Below, in pieces: positions 46,046 through 54,188 of a stretch of 64,000 nucleotides of DNA; the first letter of the stretch is position 1; every line of letters begins with the position of its first letter. The notes beneath the pieces were generated by a model. It saw nothing but the letters and a program-made list of their open reading frames with translations. It was not told where the DNA came from and did no database searches. Source of the stretch: Bacteroidetes bacterium GWB2_32_14 (GTDB lineage: Bacteria; Bacteroidota; Bacteroidia; Bacteroidales; UBA12077); the NCBI GenBank assembly GCA_001768235.1, contig MENK01000035.1, forward strand, positions 250,183-314,182. Direction: 5' to 3'. The position numbers were made by a program, and so were the translations under genes.

Positions 46046-46348
46046 TTATACACAACTGGTTGGTTTATTAATTCCAGCAATTTTAGAAGATAATTTTAAA
46101 GGGCCTCCAGGGAATAAATCGTAAAATCCTTTAATATCTACAATCCCTGATTTACCTACCTTACGGATGGTTAATCCGGCCTGGTTTTCACGAATGTATT
46201 TTAAAACAGCGAAATGTTTGTCGGTAAGTTCTATACCTTCTTCTTTTGCTATTTCTTTTGCTATTTCTTCGTTCCATTTTGTTGAATCTACTAAATAGCC
46301 ATCTTCGGTAACTTCTAGTGTTACACCTGCATAAGTTTTTTGTGCCAT
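46046..46348 (-). CDS. TusE/DsrC-family sulfur carrier with a single C-terminal Cys
   Basis: 100 residues, full length. DsrC/TusE fold: LEVTEDGYLVDSTKWNEEIAKEIA, LTDKHFAVLKYIREN, FPGGPLKLSSKIAGINKPTSCV. The penultimate Cys98 (PTSCV) that carries persulfide is kept, but the second Cys of true DsrC, ten residues earlier, is Ser (KLSSKIAG). So it is TusE-like or a single-cysteine DsrC. In the operon between DUF1641 and dsrE2 it could accept sulfur released by the SQR-like enzyme. Confidence 0.88.
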   Translation of the reverse strand: MAQKTYAGVTLEVTEDGYLVDSTKWNEEIAKEIAKEEGIELTDKHFAVLKYIRENQAGLTIRKVGKSGIVDIKGFYDLFPGGPLKLSSKIAGINKPTSCV

Positions 46349-46372
46349 GGTATTCTTGTTTTTTTTAATGAA

Positions 46373-46945
46373 TTATTGAGTTATTGATTTTGTTTCTTGA
46401 GACATGTTTTTTAAGAGTGTTAACATAAACCCAATACTTTGTTTAACTTCAGGACTATTTATTTCTCGCATAATCCTCCATAAAGAGTATTGTTTTGTTG
46501 GTTCATTCGTTGTTTTATTATAAGCAACAACAGCATTATCGAATAGTTTTGCCATCTGGCCCAGGAACTCGAAATATCCTTTTTGTTCAAATTCATGAAG
46601 TTTGTTTGTAAAATCAATTCCTACTTCAGTAATTATCGGACCCATATCCTTAGCCAAATCATTTAAGCTTTCGAACATATCAATAAGTTGAGAAAAATTA
46701 TTGATGTTTCGTATAAACTTAAAAACCAAAGTTTTAAGATCGTCAACATTTAGTTCGATTCCTTGTTTATCAAGCTCTTCAATGGCACTTGTAAATGCAT
46801 CTTTACCTATAATAGACAGGTCGCTAACCAAATCTTCAATTGCTTCGCTTTTTAATCGTTGCTCATTCACATAATGCAGCACCAGATCAAGCTTTTGATT
46901 TATCTGATTAATTTGTTCCTGGATATTATCTGTTTTTAATTCCAT
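46373..46945 (-). CDS. DUF1641 protein
   Basis: 190 residues, largely helical and charged (IQEQINQINQKLDLVLHYVNEQR; GFMLTLLKNMS at the end), matching DUF1641. Members usually neighbour SQR or formate-dehydrogenase-like genes. The role is unknown, possibly a scaffold or partner of the FAD enzyme. It lies 21 bp after the SQR-like gene. Confidence 0.85.
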   Translation of the reverse strand: MELKTDNIQEQINQINQKLDLVLHYVNEQRLKSEAIEDLVSDLSIIGKDAFTSAIEELDKQGIELNVDDLKTLVFKFIRNINNFSQLIDMFESLNDLAKDMGPIITEVGIDFTNKLHEFEQKGYFEFLGQMAKLFDNAVVAYNKTTNEPTKQYSLWRIMREINSPEVKQSIGFMLTLLKNMSQETKSITQ

Positions 46946-46966
46946 TTTTAATTCTTTTTAAATTAA

Positions 46967-48196
46967 TTATTTCTTTTTACCAGCCATCGACATTTCTGAT
47001 TCTACCGGGAGTTCTTTCCCTTTAAGAAGAATATGCCAGTAAATCCATCGGAAAATTACTTTCCCGTAATGATTCATTTTTGTATTTTGCAATAAACCAA
47101 AAGGGCCTATCCCGGGTAATGGATAATTTCCGGCAAGAGGTTCCGTTTCATAATTAAAGTCGATAATCGAGCCTTTACCAAACCCGGTTTCGATATAACA
47201 ATTTGCATGTCCGTCGAAATGAGCACGCATTCTTCTGCCTTTTATTGAGCACATTAAATTATCGAACACTACATCTGATGCAAAGTGAACAACAGATCCT
47301 GCTTTTGATGTAGGAATATTTGATGCATCACCCAATACAAAAATATTTTCATATTTCTCGGAACGTAATGTTTGCTTATCGGTAGGGATATAGTTTAGGT
47401 CGTCGCCCATTCCGCTTCGTTCTATTGCATCATCACCTTTGTTTACAGGGACAATGGTTAATACATCGAATGGAATTTCTTTACCATCATAAGATTTTAT
47501 TTTCTTTTCTTTATTATCAACACTTTCGAGATAAAAGTCTGGAATAACGGTAATGTTTTTTTCTTTTAAAAGCTCACCCAACATTTTTGTAGCTTTAGGT
47601 TTTGTAAATGCTCCCGGTAAGGGTGTAACATATGTAATATCTACCTTGTTTCGAATGCCAGCCTTAGTAAAATACTCATCGGCTAAGAAAACAAATTCGA
47701 GTGGAGCTACAGGGCATTTAAATGGAAGTTCGGCAATGTTCATAACCAATCGCCCACCCTGCCATGTTTCAAAAAATTCTCTTAATGCTAAGGCACCTTC
47801 AATTGTATAAAAATCAAAAATCTCCTTGTGCCATAGCTCTTCTTTAAGTCCCGGAGTATCTTCGGGGCTTACATGTGTGCCTGTTGCAATAATTAAGAAA
47901 TCATAATTCAGTATTTGCCCGCCTTCTAAAATAACCTTGTTGTTTTCAGGTTCAATTTTGTCGATTTCGTTAAAAATTAACTTTACGCCCGAAGGAATAA
48001 AATCTGCTTTAGATTTAATAACATCTTGTTTTTTATAGATTCCAAAAGGAATAAACAGGAACCCGGGTTGATAATAATGGGTTTTATGTTTATCAACAAT
48101 TGTAATTTCCCATTCTTCCCGGTCGAGAGCTTTTCTCAATTTATTTGCCATAATTGTTCCGCCTGTTCCGGCACCTAATATTACGATCTTTTTCAT
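46967..48196 (-). CDS. Sulfide:quinone oxidoreductase-like FAD enzyme
   Basis: 409 residues. N-terminal FAD-binding GAGTGGTIMANKLRK, a second nucleotide-binding region ATGTHVSPEDTPG, and GDASNIPTSKAGSV at the FAD-dimethylbenzyl site. The Cys in KCPVAPLEF corresponds to one SQR redox Cys; another (ANCYIETG) lies near the C-terminus, while the first redox Cys of classical SQR is absent. This may oxidise sulfide or a related sulfur compound and reduce quinone. It starts the operon and faces the FNR-like regulator. Confidence 0.85.
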   Translation of the reverse strand: MKKIVILGAGTGGTIMANKLRKALDREEWEITIVDKHKTHYYQPGFLFIPFGIYKKQDVIKSKADFIPSGVKLIFNEIDKIEPENNKVILEGGQILNYDFLIIATGTHVSPEDTPGLKEELWHKEIFDFYTIEGALALREFFETWQGGRLVMNIAELPFKCPVAPLEFVFLADEYFTKAGIRNKVDITYVTPLPGAFTKPKATKMLGELLKEKNITVIPDFYLESVDNKEKKIKSYDGKEIPFDVLTIVPVNKGDDAIERSGMGDDLNYIPTDKQTLRSEKYENIFVLGDASNIPTSKAGSVVHFASDVVFDNLMCSIKGRRMRAHFDGHANCYIETGFGKGSIIDFNYETEPLAGNYPLPGIGPFGLLQNTKMNHYGKVIFRWIYWHILLKGKELPVESEMSMAGKKK

Positions 48197-48237
48197 TTTT
48201 GATTTATTTTATAGTATTTTTATAAAGTTTACTGTTA

Positions 48238-48245
48238 CAAAAATA
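48238..48245 (-). promoter_or_regulatory. Possible -7 box of the sulfur operon
   Basis: On the minus strand this reads TATTTTTG (TAnnTTTG), 41 bp upstream of the SQR-like start. The twin palindromes lie ~47 and ~63 bp further upstream, a fitting place for activator sites. Confidence 0.35.
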
Positions 48246-48276
48246 ACACATATAAACATATCGACATTTTTATATA

Positions 48277-48307
48277 TTATGATATATATCATAAGTGATA
48301 TATATCA
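48277..48307. promoter_or_regulatory. Twin FNR/CRP-type operators between the sulfur operon and its regulator
   Basis: TTATGATATATATCATAA (48277-48294) is a perfect 18-bp palindrome with core TGATATATATCA (48280-48291). The same 12-bp core recurs at 48296-48307. The cores fit TGAT-N4-ATCA, the inner part of the FNR consensus, and their centres are 16 bp apart. They lie between divergent genes, one of which encodes an FNR-like regulator. Confidence 0.7.
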
Positions 48308-48331
48308 TTTTTAAAAGAGGTAAAGTGTAAG

Positions 48332-49027
48332 ATGGAATTATCAGTAAAAGTGAATGATTGTAAAGAGTGTATTTATCGTTCATGGGCATTTAAGAATTTG
48401 TCTGACGATGAATTAAAATTAATAAATAGCCGGAAAAAAGAAAAATTTTTTCGCAAAGGAGAACTTGTTTGTTTAGAAGGCGATACTGTAACATCGTTTT
48501 TATACCTTCAAACAGGTTTGGTGAAACTGTATAAAACGGAATCAAATAATCGTGAACATATAATAAGTATTGCAAAACCTATGGATTTTATTGGTTTGCT
48601 AAGCATTTTCTCTAATACGGTTCATGTTTATTCAATAACAGCAATTGAAGATTCAATTGTTTGCCTGGTAGATTTGGAAGTAATAAAAAACCTTATAAAA
48701 ACAAACGGAGTATTTGCTATTGATTTTTTTGAGAAAATAAGCAAAGTTGCCGATTCGGTTATTAAAACCAGGGTTGATATTAATACACGGCAATTACGGG
48801 GAAGAATAGCATACATACTTTTGCATTTTTCAAAACATATTTACAATTCATCAAAATTTAACTTGCCAATTAGCAGGAAAGAAGTAGCTGAACTTATTGA
48901 TATGAGTACAGAAAATGTAATCCGGGTATTATCGGAATTCAGGAAAGACAAAATTATCCAGATTGAAGGGAAGAATATTGAAATTTTAGATATTAAACGT
49001 CTTGAAAAGATATACGATCTTGGTTAA
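48332..49027 (+). CDS. FNR-like Crp/Fnr transcriptional regulator
   Basis: 231 residues. N-terminal CKEC (Cys10, Cys13), the sensory beta-roll (GELVCLEGDTVTSFLYLQTGLVKLY), a Cys in EDSIVCLVDLE that aligns with FNR Cys122, a dimer helix, and a winged helix-turn-helix (SRKEVAELIDMSTENVIRVLSEF) whose recognition helix keeps Glu and Arg of the CRP/FNR contact set (E..R). The third N-terminal FNR Cys is missing (Ala), so a classical [4Fe-4S] ligand set is incomplete. It is divergent from the sulfur operon and overlaps the convergent mlaF-like gene by 4 bp. Confidence 0.9.
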   Translation: MELSVKVNDCKECIYRSWAFKNLSDDELKLINSRKKEKFFRKGELVCLEGDTVTSFLYLQTGLVKLYKTESNNREHIISIAKPMDFIGLLSIFSNTVHVYSITAIEDSIVCLVDLEVIKNLIKTNGVFAIDFFEKISKVADSVIKTRVDINTRQLRGRIAYILLHFSKHIYNSSKFNLPISRKEVAELIDMSTENVIRVLSEFRKDKIIQIEGKNIEILDIKRLEKIYDLG

Positions 49028-49785
49028 TGATGATTTTTTAGGTCTTTAATTTTTTGTGATAATTTTGATGCAAAAATAAAATTGTTTAATTCTGAATTGT
49101 CTGAATCAAAAATATCGTCTTTTGTACCTTCCCACCATATTGTACCATCTGCAATAAAAATTACTTTATCTCCGATTTCCATAACGGAATTCATATCGTG
49201 TGTATTTACAATAGTTGTCATATTGTATTCGATGGTTATTTCTTTAATTAAGCTGTCGATAACAAGTGCTGTTTTGGGGTCGAGCCCGGAGTTAGGTTCG
49301 TCGCAAAAAAGGTATTTTGGATTAAGAGCAATTGCACGGGCAATAGCTACTCTTTTTTTCATTCCTCCACTAATTTCGGCAGGATACAGTTGATTTGCAT
49401 TAATAATATTTACCCGTTTAAGGCATTCGTTCGCTCTTTCGCGTTTCTCTTCAAAGCTCATTTCTGTAAACATGTCAAGAGGGAACATTACATTTTCCTC
49501 AACCGTAGATGAATCGAACAAAGCACCACCCTGAAAAAGCATGCCAATTTGTTTACGCATGTCTTTTTTATCTTTAAAATTGAGTTCATTGAAAACGATA
49601 TCATCGTAAAAAATTTTTCCTGAATCAATTTCGTGTAATCCTACAATAGATTTTAGAAGTACTGTTTTGCCGGATCCGCTCTGGCCTATGATTAAGTTGG
49701 TTTTACCTTTTTCGAATAAAATGCTTATATTATTTAAAACCTGTTTATTATCAAACTGTTTAGATATGTTTTTTACTTCTATCAT
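49024..49785 (-). CDS. MlaF-like ABC transporter ATPase
   Basis: 253 residues. Walker A GQSGSGKT, Q-loop MLFQGGALF, signature SGGMKKRVAIARAIA, Walker B LFCDEPNSGLDP and switch His in THD. The MKKRV signature and GALFDS are typical of MlaF, which powers phospholipid transport between membranes. It overlaps the mlaE-like gene by 4 bp. No mlaD-like substrate-binding gene is next to it. Confidence 0.92.
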   Translation of the reverse strand: MIEVKNISKQFDNKQVLNNISILFEKGKTNLIIGQSGSGKTVLLKSIVGLHEIDSGKIFYDDIVFNELNFKDKKDMRKQIGMLFQGGALFDSSTVEENVMFPLDMFTEMSFEEKRERANECLKRVNIINANQLYPAEISGGMKKRVAIARAIALNPKYLFCDEPNSGLDPKTALVIDSLIKEITIEYNMTTIVNTHDMNSVMEIGDKVIFIADGTIWWEGTKDDIFDSDNSELNNFIFASKLSQKIKDLKNHH

Positions 49786-50522
49786 GAAAGTAACAATTGA
49801 GTAAGGACTAAATTAAATAACAATATTGAAATACTACTATGGACAACGGCTTTTGTGCTTGACTGGCCTACTTCGAGGGATCCTCCATAAGAATTATAGC
49901 CATGGTATGCTGAAATAGATGTGATTAAAAATGAAAAAACAGCACTTTTAATAAGTGCATAAACGATATAATAGGGAATAAATGCGTACTGAATACCATA
50001 AATATAATCCTGTGATGTCATAACTCCAGTTGCCACCCCAGCGATCCACCCTCCAAAAATTCCAATAAACATACTCAGGATACACAAGAACGGGCTAAAG
50101 AAAACCGTGGCAATAATTTTAGGTAAAATAAGGTAACTCGCCGAATTAACACCCATGATTTCAAGAGCATCAATTTGCTCGGTAACTCTCATTGTTCCAA
50201 TTTCAGAAGCAATATTAGAACCAATTTTTCCTGCAAGTATTAATGCAACAATTGTTGAAGAAAATTCAAGCAGTAAAGTATCGCGGGCAGTTAACCCGAT
50301 CAAATACTTTGGATAAATCGGGTTTTCGGTATTGTATGCAGTCTGTATGGTAATTACCGCACCCATAAATACCGAGATAATTACAACAATCCAAATAGAG
50401 TTTATTCCCAGTTTATCAATCTCCTTAATTGTTTCTTTGTAATATATTTTCAGTTTCTCGGGTTTCGAAAATACCCTGGTTAGCAATATAAAGTACCTAC
50501 CTATGTGATTTAATAAATTCAT
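49782..50522 (-). CDS. MlaE-family ABC permease
   Basis: About 246 residues from the ATG at 50522; the frame extends upstream but MNLLNHIG is the natural start. Five or six membrane helices with the MlaE signatures VIISVFMGAVITIQTAYN, ALILAGKIGSNIASEIGTMRVTEQIDALEIMGVNS and GYNSYGGSLEVGQSSTKAVV. It forms the membrane channel with MlaF for lipid trafficking. First gene of a two-gene unit with its own promoter-like sequence. Confidence 0.92.
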   Translation of the reverse strand: MNLLNHIGRYFILLTRVFSKPEKLKIYYKETIKEIDKLGINSIWIVVIISVFMGAVITIQTAYNTENPIYPKYLIGLTARDTLLLEFSSTIVALILAGKIGSNIASEIGTMRVTEQIDALEIMGVNSASYLILPKIIATVFFSPFLCILSMFIGIFGGWIAGVATGVMTSQDYIYGIQYAFIPYYIVYALIKSAVFSFLITSISAYHGYNSYGGSLEVGQSSTKAVVHSSISILLFNLVLTQLLLS

Positions 50523-50550
50523 TTCTGAAAAGTTGTTTTTTAAAGAGATA

Positions 50551-50579
50551 CAAATATACAAATATTGTTAGGATTCAAA
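50551..50579 (-). promoter_or_regulatory. Promoter of mlaE-mlaF
   Basis: Minus-strand TTTG (50576-50579), 17 bp, then TATATTTG (50551-50558), in good agreement with the Bacteroidota promoter consensus, 28 bp before the start codon. Confidence 0.5.
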
Positions 50580-50677
50580 TTATAAAGTTTAAGAGTAGTT
50601 TTTTTACTTTTTGCTCATTTAATATGCGGGCTTTTGTTATTTTAGTGTCTTTAAAAATAATCGAAAAAATACCAGAA

Positions 50678-51769
50678 ATGAATAAAAATAACTATTGTGT
50701 TATAATGGCCGGAGGTGTTGGAAGCCGGTTTTGGCCTTTAAGCCGGTCAAATAAACCCAAGCAATTTTTAGATATTCTTGGAACAGGCAGAACACTTTTA
50801 CAAATGACTTTTGATCGATTTAAAACAATTTGCCCGGTTGAAAATATTTTTGTTGTTACGGGTACTCCTTATGGTAAACTAATTGCCGAACAATTGCCAG
50901 AGTTAAGCGAAAACCAGATACTTTTTGAGCCTATCAGAAGAAATACAGCTCCTTGTATTGCATATGCCAATTATAAAATATTTAAAATTAATCCCGATGC
51001 AAATATTGTTACAGCTCCATCGGATCATTTAATTTTAAATGAAACCGAATTTAAAAACGTGATATTACAAGGGCTTGATTTTATTTCAGACAAAGACGCT
51101 TTACTTACTTTAGGGATAAAACCCAGCAGGCCTGAAACGGGTTATGGATATATCCAGTTCAATCAAAAACAAAAGGAGAGTAAAAATTCACCAATATTTA
51201 AAGTAAAGACATTTACAGAAAAGCCAAATAAAGACTTAGCACAGGTCTTTTTAGATAGCGGGGAATTTTTTTGGAATTCAGGAATATTTATATGGTCGCT
51301 TAAATCAATAATGAAAGCTTTTAATTCGTACCTGCCTGAAATAGATTCTTTATTTAAAGAAGGATACAATATGTACAATACAGACCAGGAAGAATCTTTT
51401 ATTTCAAAAACCTATTTTGAATGCCGCAATATTTCTATTGATTACGGGATAATGGAAAAAGCAGATAATGTATTTGTATATTGCAGTAACTTTGGTTGGG
51501 CCGATTTAGGAACATGGGGTTCGCTTTATGAATATTTACCCCAGGACGAAAATAAAAATTCAATTCGTGGTAAAAATACGTTTACCTATAACCTGGAAAA
51601 TTGTATTGTCAATTTACCTGACGATAAACTTGCAGTTGTTCAGGGCCTTTCAAATTATATTGTTGTTGAATCTGACGGAATTCTTCTAATTTGTAAAAAA
51701 GAGGATGAGCAGGAAATTAAACAATTTGTGAATGATATTAAATTAAAAAATGGAGACCAATATCTATAA
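50678..51769 (+). CDS. manC: Mannose-1-phosphate guanylyltransferase
   Basis: 363 residues from the ATG at 50678 (MNKNNYCVIMAGGVG); an in-frame ATG at 50624 would add 18 unlikely residues. It makes GDP-mannose from mannose-1-phosphate and GTP for glycan and capsule synthesis. Signatures: nucleotide-binding AGGVGSRFWPLSRSNKPKQFLDI, FEPIRRNTAPCIAYA, APSDHLIL, FTEKPN, WNSGIFIWS and GWADLGTWGSLYEYL. The isomerase domain of bifunctional ManC is absent. Closed by a terminator. Confidence 0.93.
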   Translation: MNKNNYCVIMAGGVGSRFWPLSRSNKPKQFLDILGTGRTLLQMTFDRFKTICPVENIFVVTGTPYGKLIAEQLPELSENQILFEPIRRNTAPCIAYANYKIFKINPDANIVTAPSDHLILNETEFKNVILQGLDFISDKDALLTLGIKPSRPETGYGYIQFNQKQKESKNSPIFKVKTFTEKPNKDLAQVFLDSGEFFWNSGIFIWSLKSIMKAFNSYLPEIDSLFKEGYNMYNTDQEESFISKTYFECRNISIDYGIMEKADNVFVYCSNFGWADLGTWGSLYEYLPQDENKNSIRGKNTFTYNLENCIVNLPDDKLAVVQGLSNYIVVESDGILLICKKEDEQEIKQFVNDIKLKNGDQYL

Positions 51770-51821
51770 TCATTTAAAGTATTAAAATCCTTTTAATTAA
51801 CATACCTGTTTTCTTTCTGAT

Positions 51822-51856
51822 AAAGATGCGTTGATATTTTTTCGCATCTTTTTTTT
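51822..51856 (+). terminator. Rho-independent terminator after manC
   Basis: AAAGATGCG (51822-51830) pairs with CGCATCTTT (51843-51851) across a 12-nt loop, followed by T residues. Confidence 0.8.
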
Positions 51857-51953
51857 GTCCAATTCTCTATTAAATTGTTAATTTCATCAATTTAGTATAA
51901 CTTATTCAAGTTAAAAACGTTATACAGATTAATTTTTTTACAGTTATTTTTTA

Positions 51954-54188
51954 ATGAAACGATATCTACTCATAATCCTGCAATTACTATTCATAAACGG
52001 CTATTCGTATTCTCAAAACTGGGGCGATATATTTTACATGGATATGGATGCAGAGTATTTACTCGATGAAAAAAAATACGACAAAGCAATCGAGATTTAT
52101 GAAAGAATATTAAAAAAAGTCCCCAACAGCGCGTTTGTTAAATTTAAAATAGGAATAACATATTTAAAAACAGACGATCAGCAAAATAAGGCCATAAGTT
52201 ATCTTGAAGAAGCGGTTAAAGATGTGGCAAAAGATTTCGATAATCAATCCATATCAGAAACCCGTGCTCCTATAGAAGCTCATTTGTATTTAGGAATTGC
52301 GTATCAAATTAATAACCAAATTGCGAATGCCCTTACTTCATTTACAAACTATAAAGGACTAATTGATTCGGGTAATGAGTATTATTCTATTGTAAATCAA
52401 TATATATCTAGTTGTAACAATGCCGAGAATCAGCTTAAAAACCCTAAAAAAATTAAAACATTAAACCTGGGAGAAAATGTAAATGATCAGAATTCAAATT
52501 TTAACGCGGTAATTTCTGGCGATGGAAACACGTTGGCTTATACATCATATACTTCGAACTATATCGATTTATATATTTCAAAAAAATCAGGTGAGCAATG
52601 GAGTAAACCAAAGAATGTTTCAGAAAAAGTGAGTAAAAAATATTATTTAAAAACCACGGGAATATCTTTTGATGGAAACACACTCTACCTTGCAACAGAC
52701 GACCCGGCCAATAACGATATTTATGTTAGCACGTTTAGTGAGAATGAGTGGGCAAATGCAAAAAAATTAGATAAAACGATTAATGGAAAATCGAATGAAA
52801 CACATGCATCGGTTTCTAAAGATGGTAAAACACTTTATTTTACAAGTGATCGTGAAGGCGGATTTGGTGGCCTTGATATTTACAAATCAACACTTGACGA
52901 AAAAGGCAAATGGGGCAACGCGGTAAACCTTGGAAGTAAAATTAATACCCCTTTCAATGAAGAAACTCCTTTTGCTACCATGGACAACGAGTACTTATTT
53001 TTTAGTTCCCAGGGTCACACCAGTATTGGCGGGTACGATGTGTTTTATGTAAATTTAAATGGCGAACAGGAAGTTATAAACATTGGTTATCCAATTAATA
53101 CAACAGCAAATGATTTGTTTTTTGTTCCTGGTGAAAACATAAATTCAGGGTATATTTCTCTTTTTGATGCTCAAAGTAAGGGTAAAAAAGATATTTACCT
53201 GGTTACAATTACACCCGAGATAAAATTAAATGGAAAAATCTTTATTGATAACGAAATAGCGTCTGTTGAATCCCCATTTACAGTTTCTGTTGTGAATACC
53301 GAAAATTTAGAAACGGTATCGGTTGATTCAACAATTTACAATAATTTCAGCATGGGTTTAACTCCCGGCAATTATAAAGTAAGTATAATAAATCAAGGAT
53401 TTCAGCCATATACACAAGAACTTGTTTTAGAACAGGGTTATTCTAAAAACGAATATTCATTCGAAGCACATTTAAATCCAATTATCGAAGAAAAACCGGT
53501 ATTAGTTGCAGAACAAATAATGCCTCCAGTTATAACCGAACCGGAAATTGCAGCTGTTTTACCTGTAGCAGCAAGTACAGAACAAACAACAGATTCTGCT
53601 GAACTCAGGCCAGAACTAGTTGCTGATGTTGTTAAAGAAGAAATAAGTATTCCCGAAACACAACCCGAAGCTATCGTTTCACCCACAGAATTACCAATAC
53701 CAAAAACGAATGACTTTATTGTTCGGTCAGAAAATGAAAAGAAATCATACTCTGTTCAGATAATGGCTCTTAAAAATCCTGTAGATACTGATTTTTTCGC
53801 AAATCTGGATCATGTTGTAATCACCTTATCACCAGATGGTTTCTACAGATATACAGTTGGATATACAACATCCTATTTGGATGCTGTTGAATTAAATGAA
53901 AGAATACACCAATTGGGATATACAAATGCATTTATTAAAACAAATTCGTTTATTCCAAATTTTACAATTCAACTTATGGCTTTAAAGGCTCCTGTTGATT
54001 TAAATTTTTTTAAAAATTTGCCGATAGTATCTGTTACCAAAGGGGCTGATGAGTTTTACCGTTATACTTTTGGTGTATATGAATCAGTTTCTGAAGCAAA
54101 AGAACATGTCAAGAAACTTTCTGATTTAGGATATAAACAGGTGTTTGTTAAGAAAATGGATACGGGAACCCACTTAGCTAATAAGTAG
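51954..54188 (+). CDS. PorE-like envelope protein: TPR, PD40 propeller, CRD-like domain and two SPOR domains
   Basis: 744 residues with a signal peptide (to YSYSQNW). N-terminal TPR-like helices (~30-150), WD40-like/PD40 repeats (~185-420; NETHASVSKDGKTLYFTSDR, GGFGGLDIY, GGYDVFYV), a carboxypeptidase-regulatory-like sandwich (~425-505), a Pro/Glu-rich linker (~505-595) and two tandem SPOR-like units (~598-668 SYSVQIMALKNPVDTDFF; ~673-740 FTIQLMALKAPVDLNFF). The first three domains match the T9SS protein PorE. PorE ends in an OmpA-like peptidoglycan-binding domain; here SPOR domains, which also bind the cell wall, replace it. It could anchor a machine to peptidoglycan. Its end overlaps the convergent protease gene by 15 bp. 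Confidence 0.8.
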   Translation: MKRYLLIILQLLFINGYSYSQNWGDIFYMDMDAEYLLDEKKYDKAIEIYERILKKVPNSAFVKFKIGITYLKTDDQQNKAISYLEEAVKDVAKDFDNQSISETRAPIEAHLYLGIAYQINNQIANALTSFTNYKGLIDSGNEYYSIVNQYISSCNNAENQLKNPKKIKTLNLGENVNDQNSNFNAVISGDGNTLAYTSYTSNYIDLYISKKSGEQWSKPKNVSEKVSKKYYLKTTGISFDGNTLYLATDDPANNDIYVSTFSENEWANAKKLDKTINGKSNETHASVSKDGKTLYFTSDREGGFGGLDIYKSTLDEKGKWGNAVNLGSKINTPFNEETPFATMDNEYLFFSSQGHTSIGGYDVFYVNLNGEQEVINIGYPINTTANDLFFVPGENINSGYISLFDAQSKGKKDIYLVTITPEIKLNGKIFIDNEIASVESPFTVSVVNTENLETVSVDSTIYNNFSMGLTPGNYKVSIINQGFQPYTQELVLEQGYSKNEYSFEAHLNPIIEEKPVLVAEQIMPPVITEPEIAAVLPVAASTEQTTDSAELRPELVADVVKEEISIPETQPEAIVSPTELPIPKTNDFIVRSENEKKSYSVQIMALKNPVDTDFFANLDHVVITLSPDGFYRYTVGYTTSYLDAVELNERIHQLGYTNAFIKTNSFIPNFTIQLMALKAPVDLNFFKNLPIVSVTKGADEFYRYTFGVYESVSEAKEHVKKLSDLGYKQVFVKKMDTGTHLANK

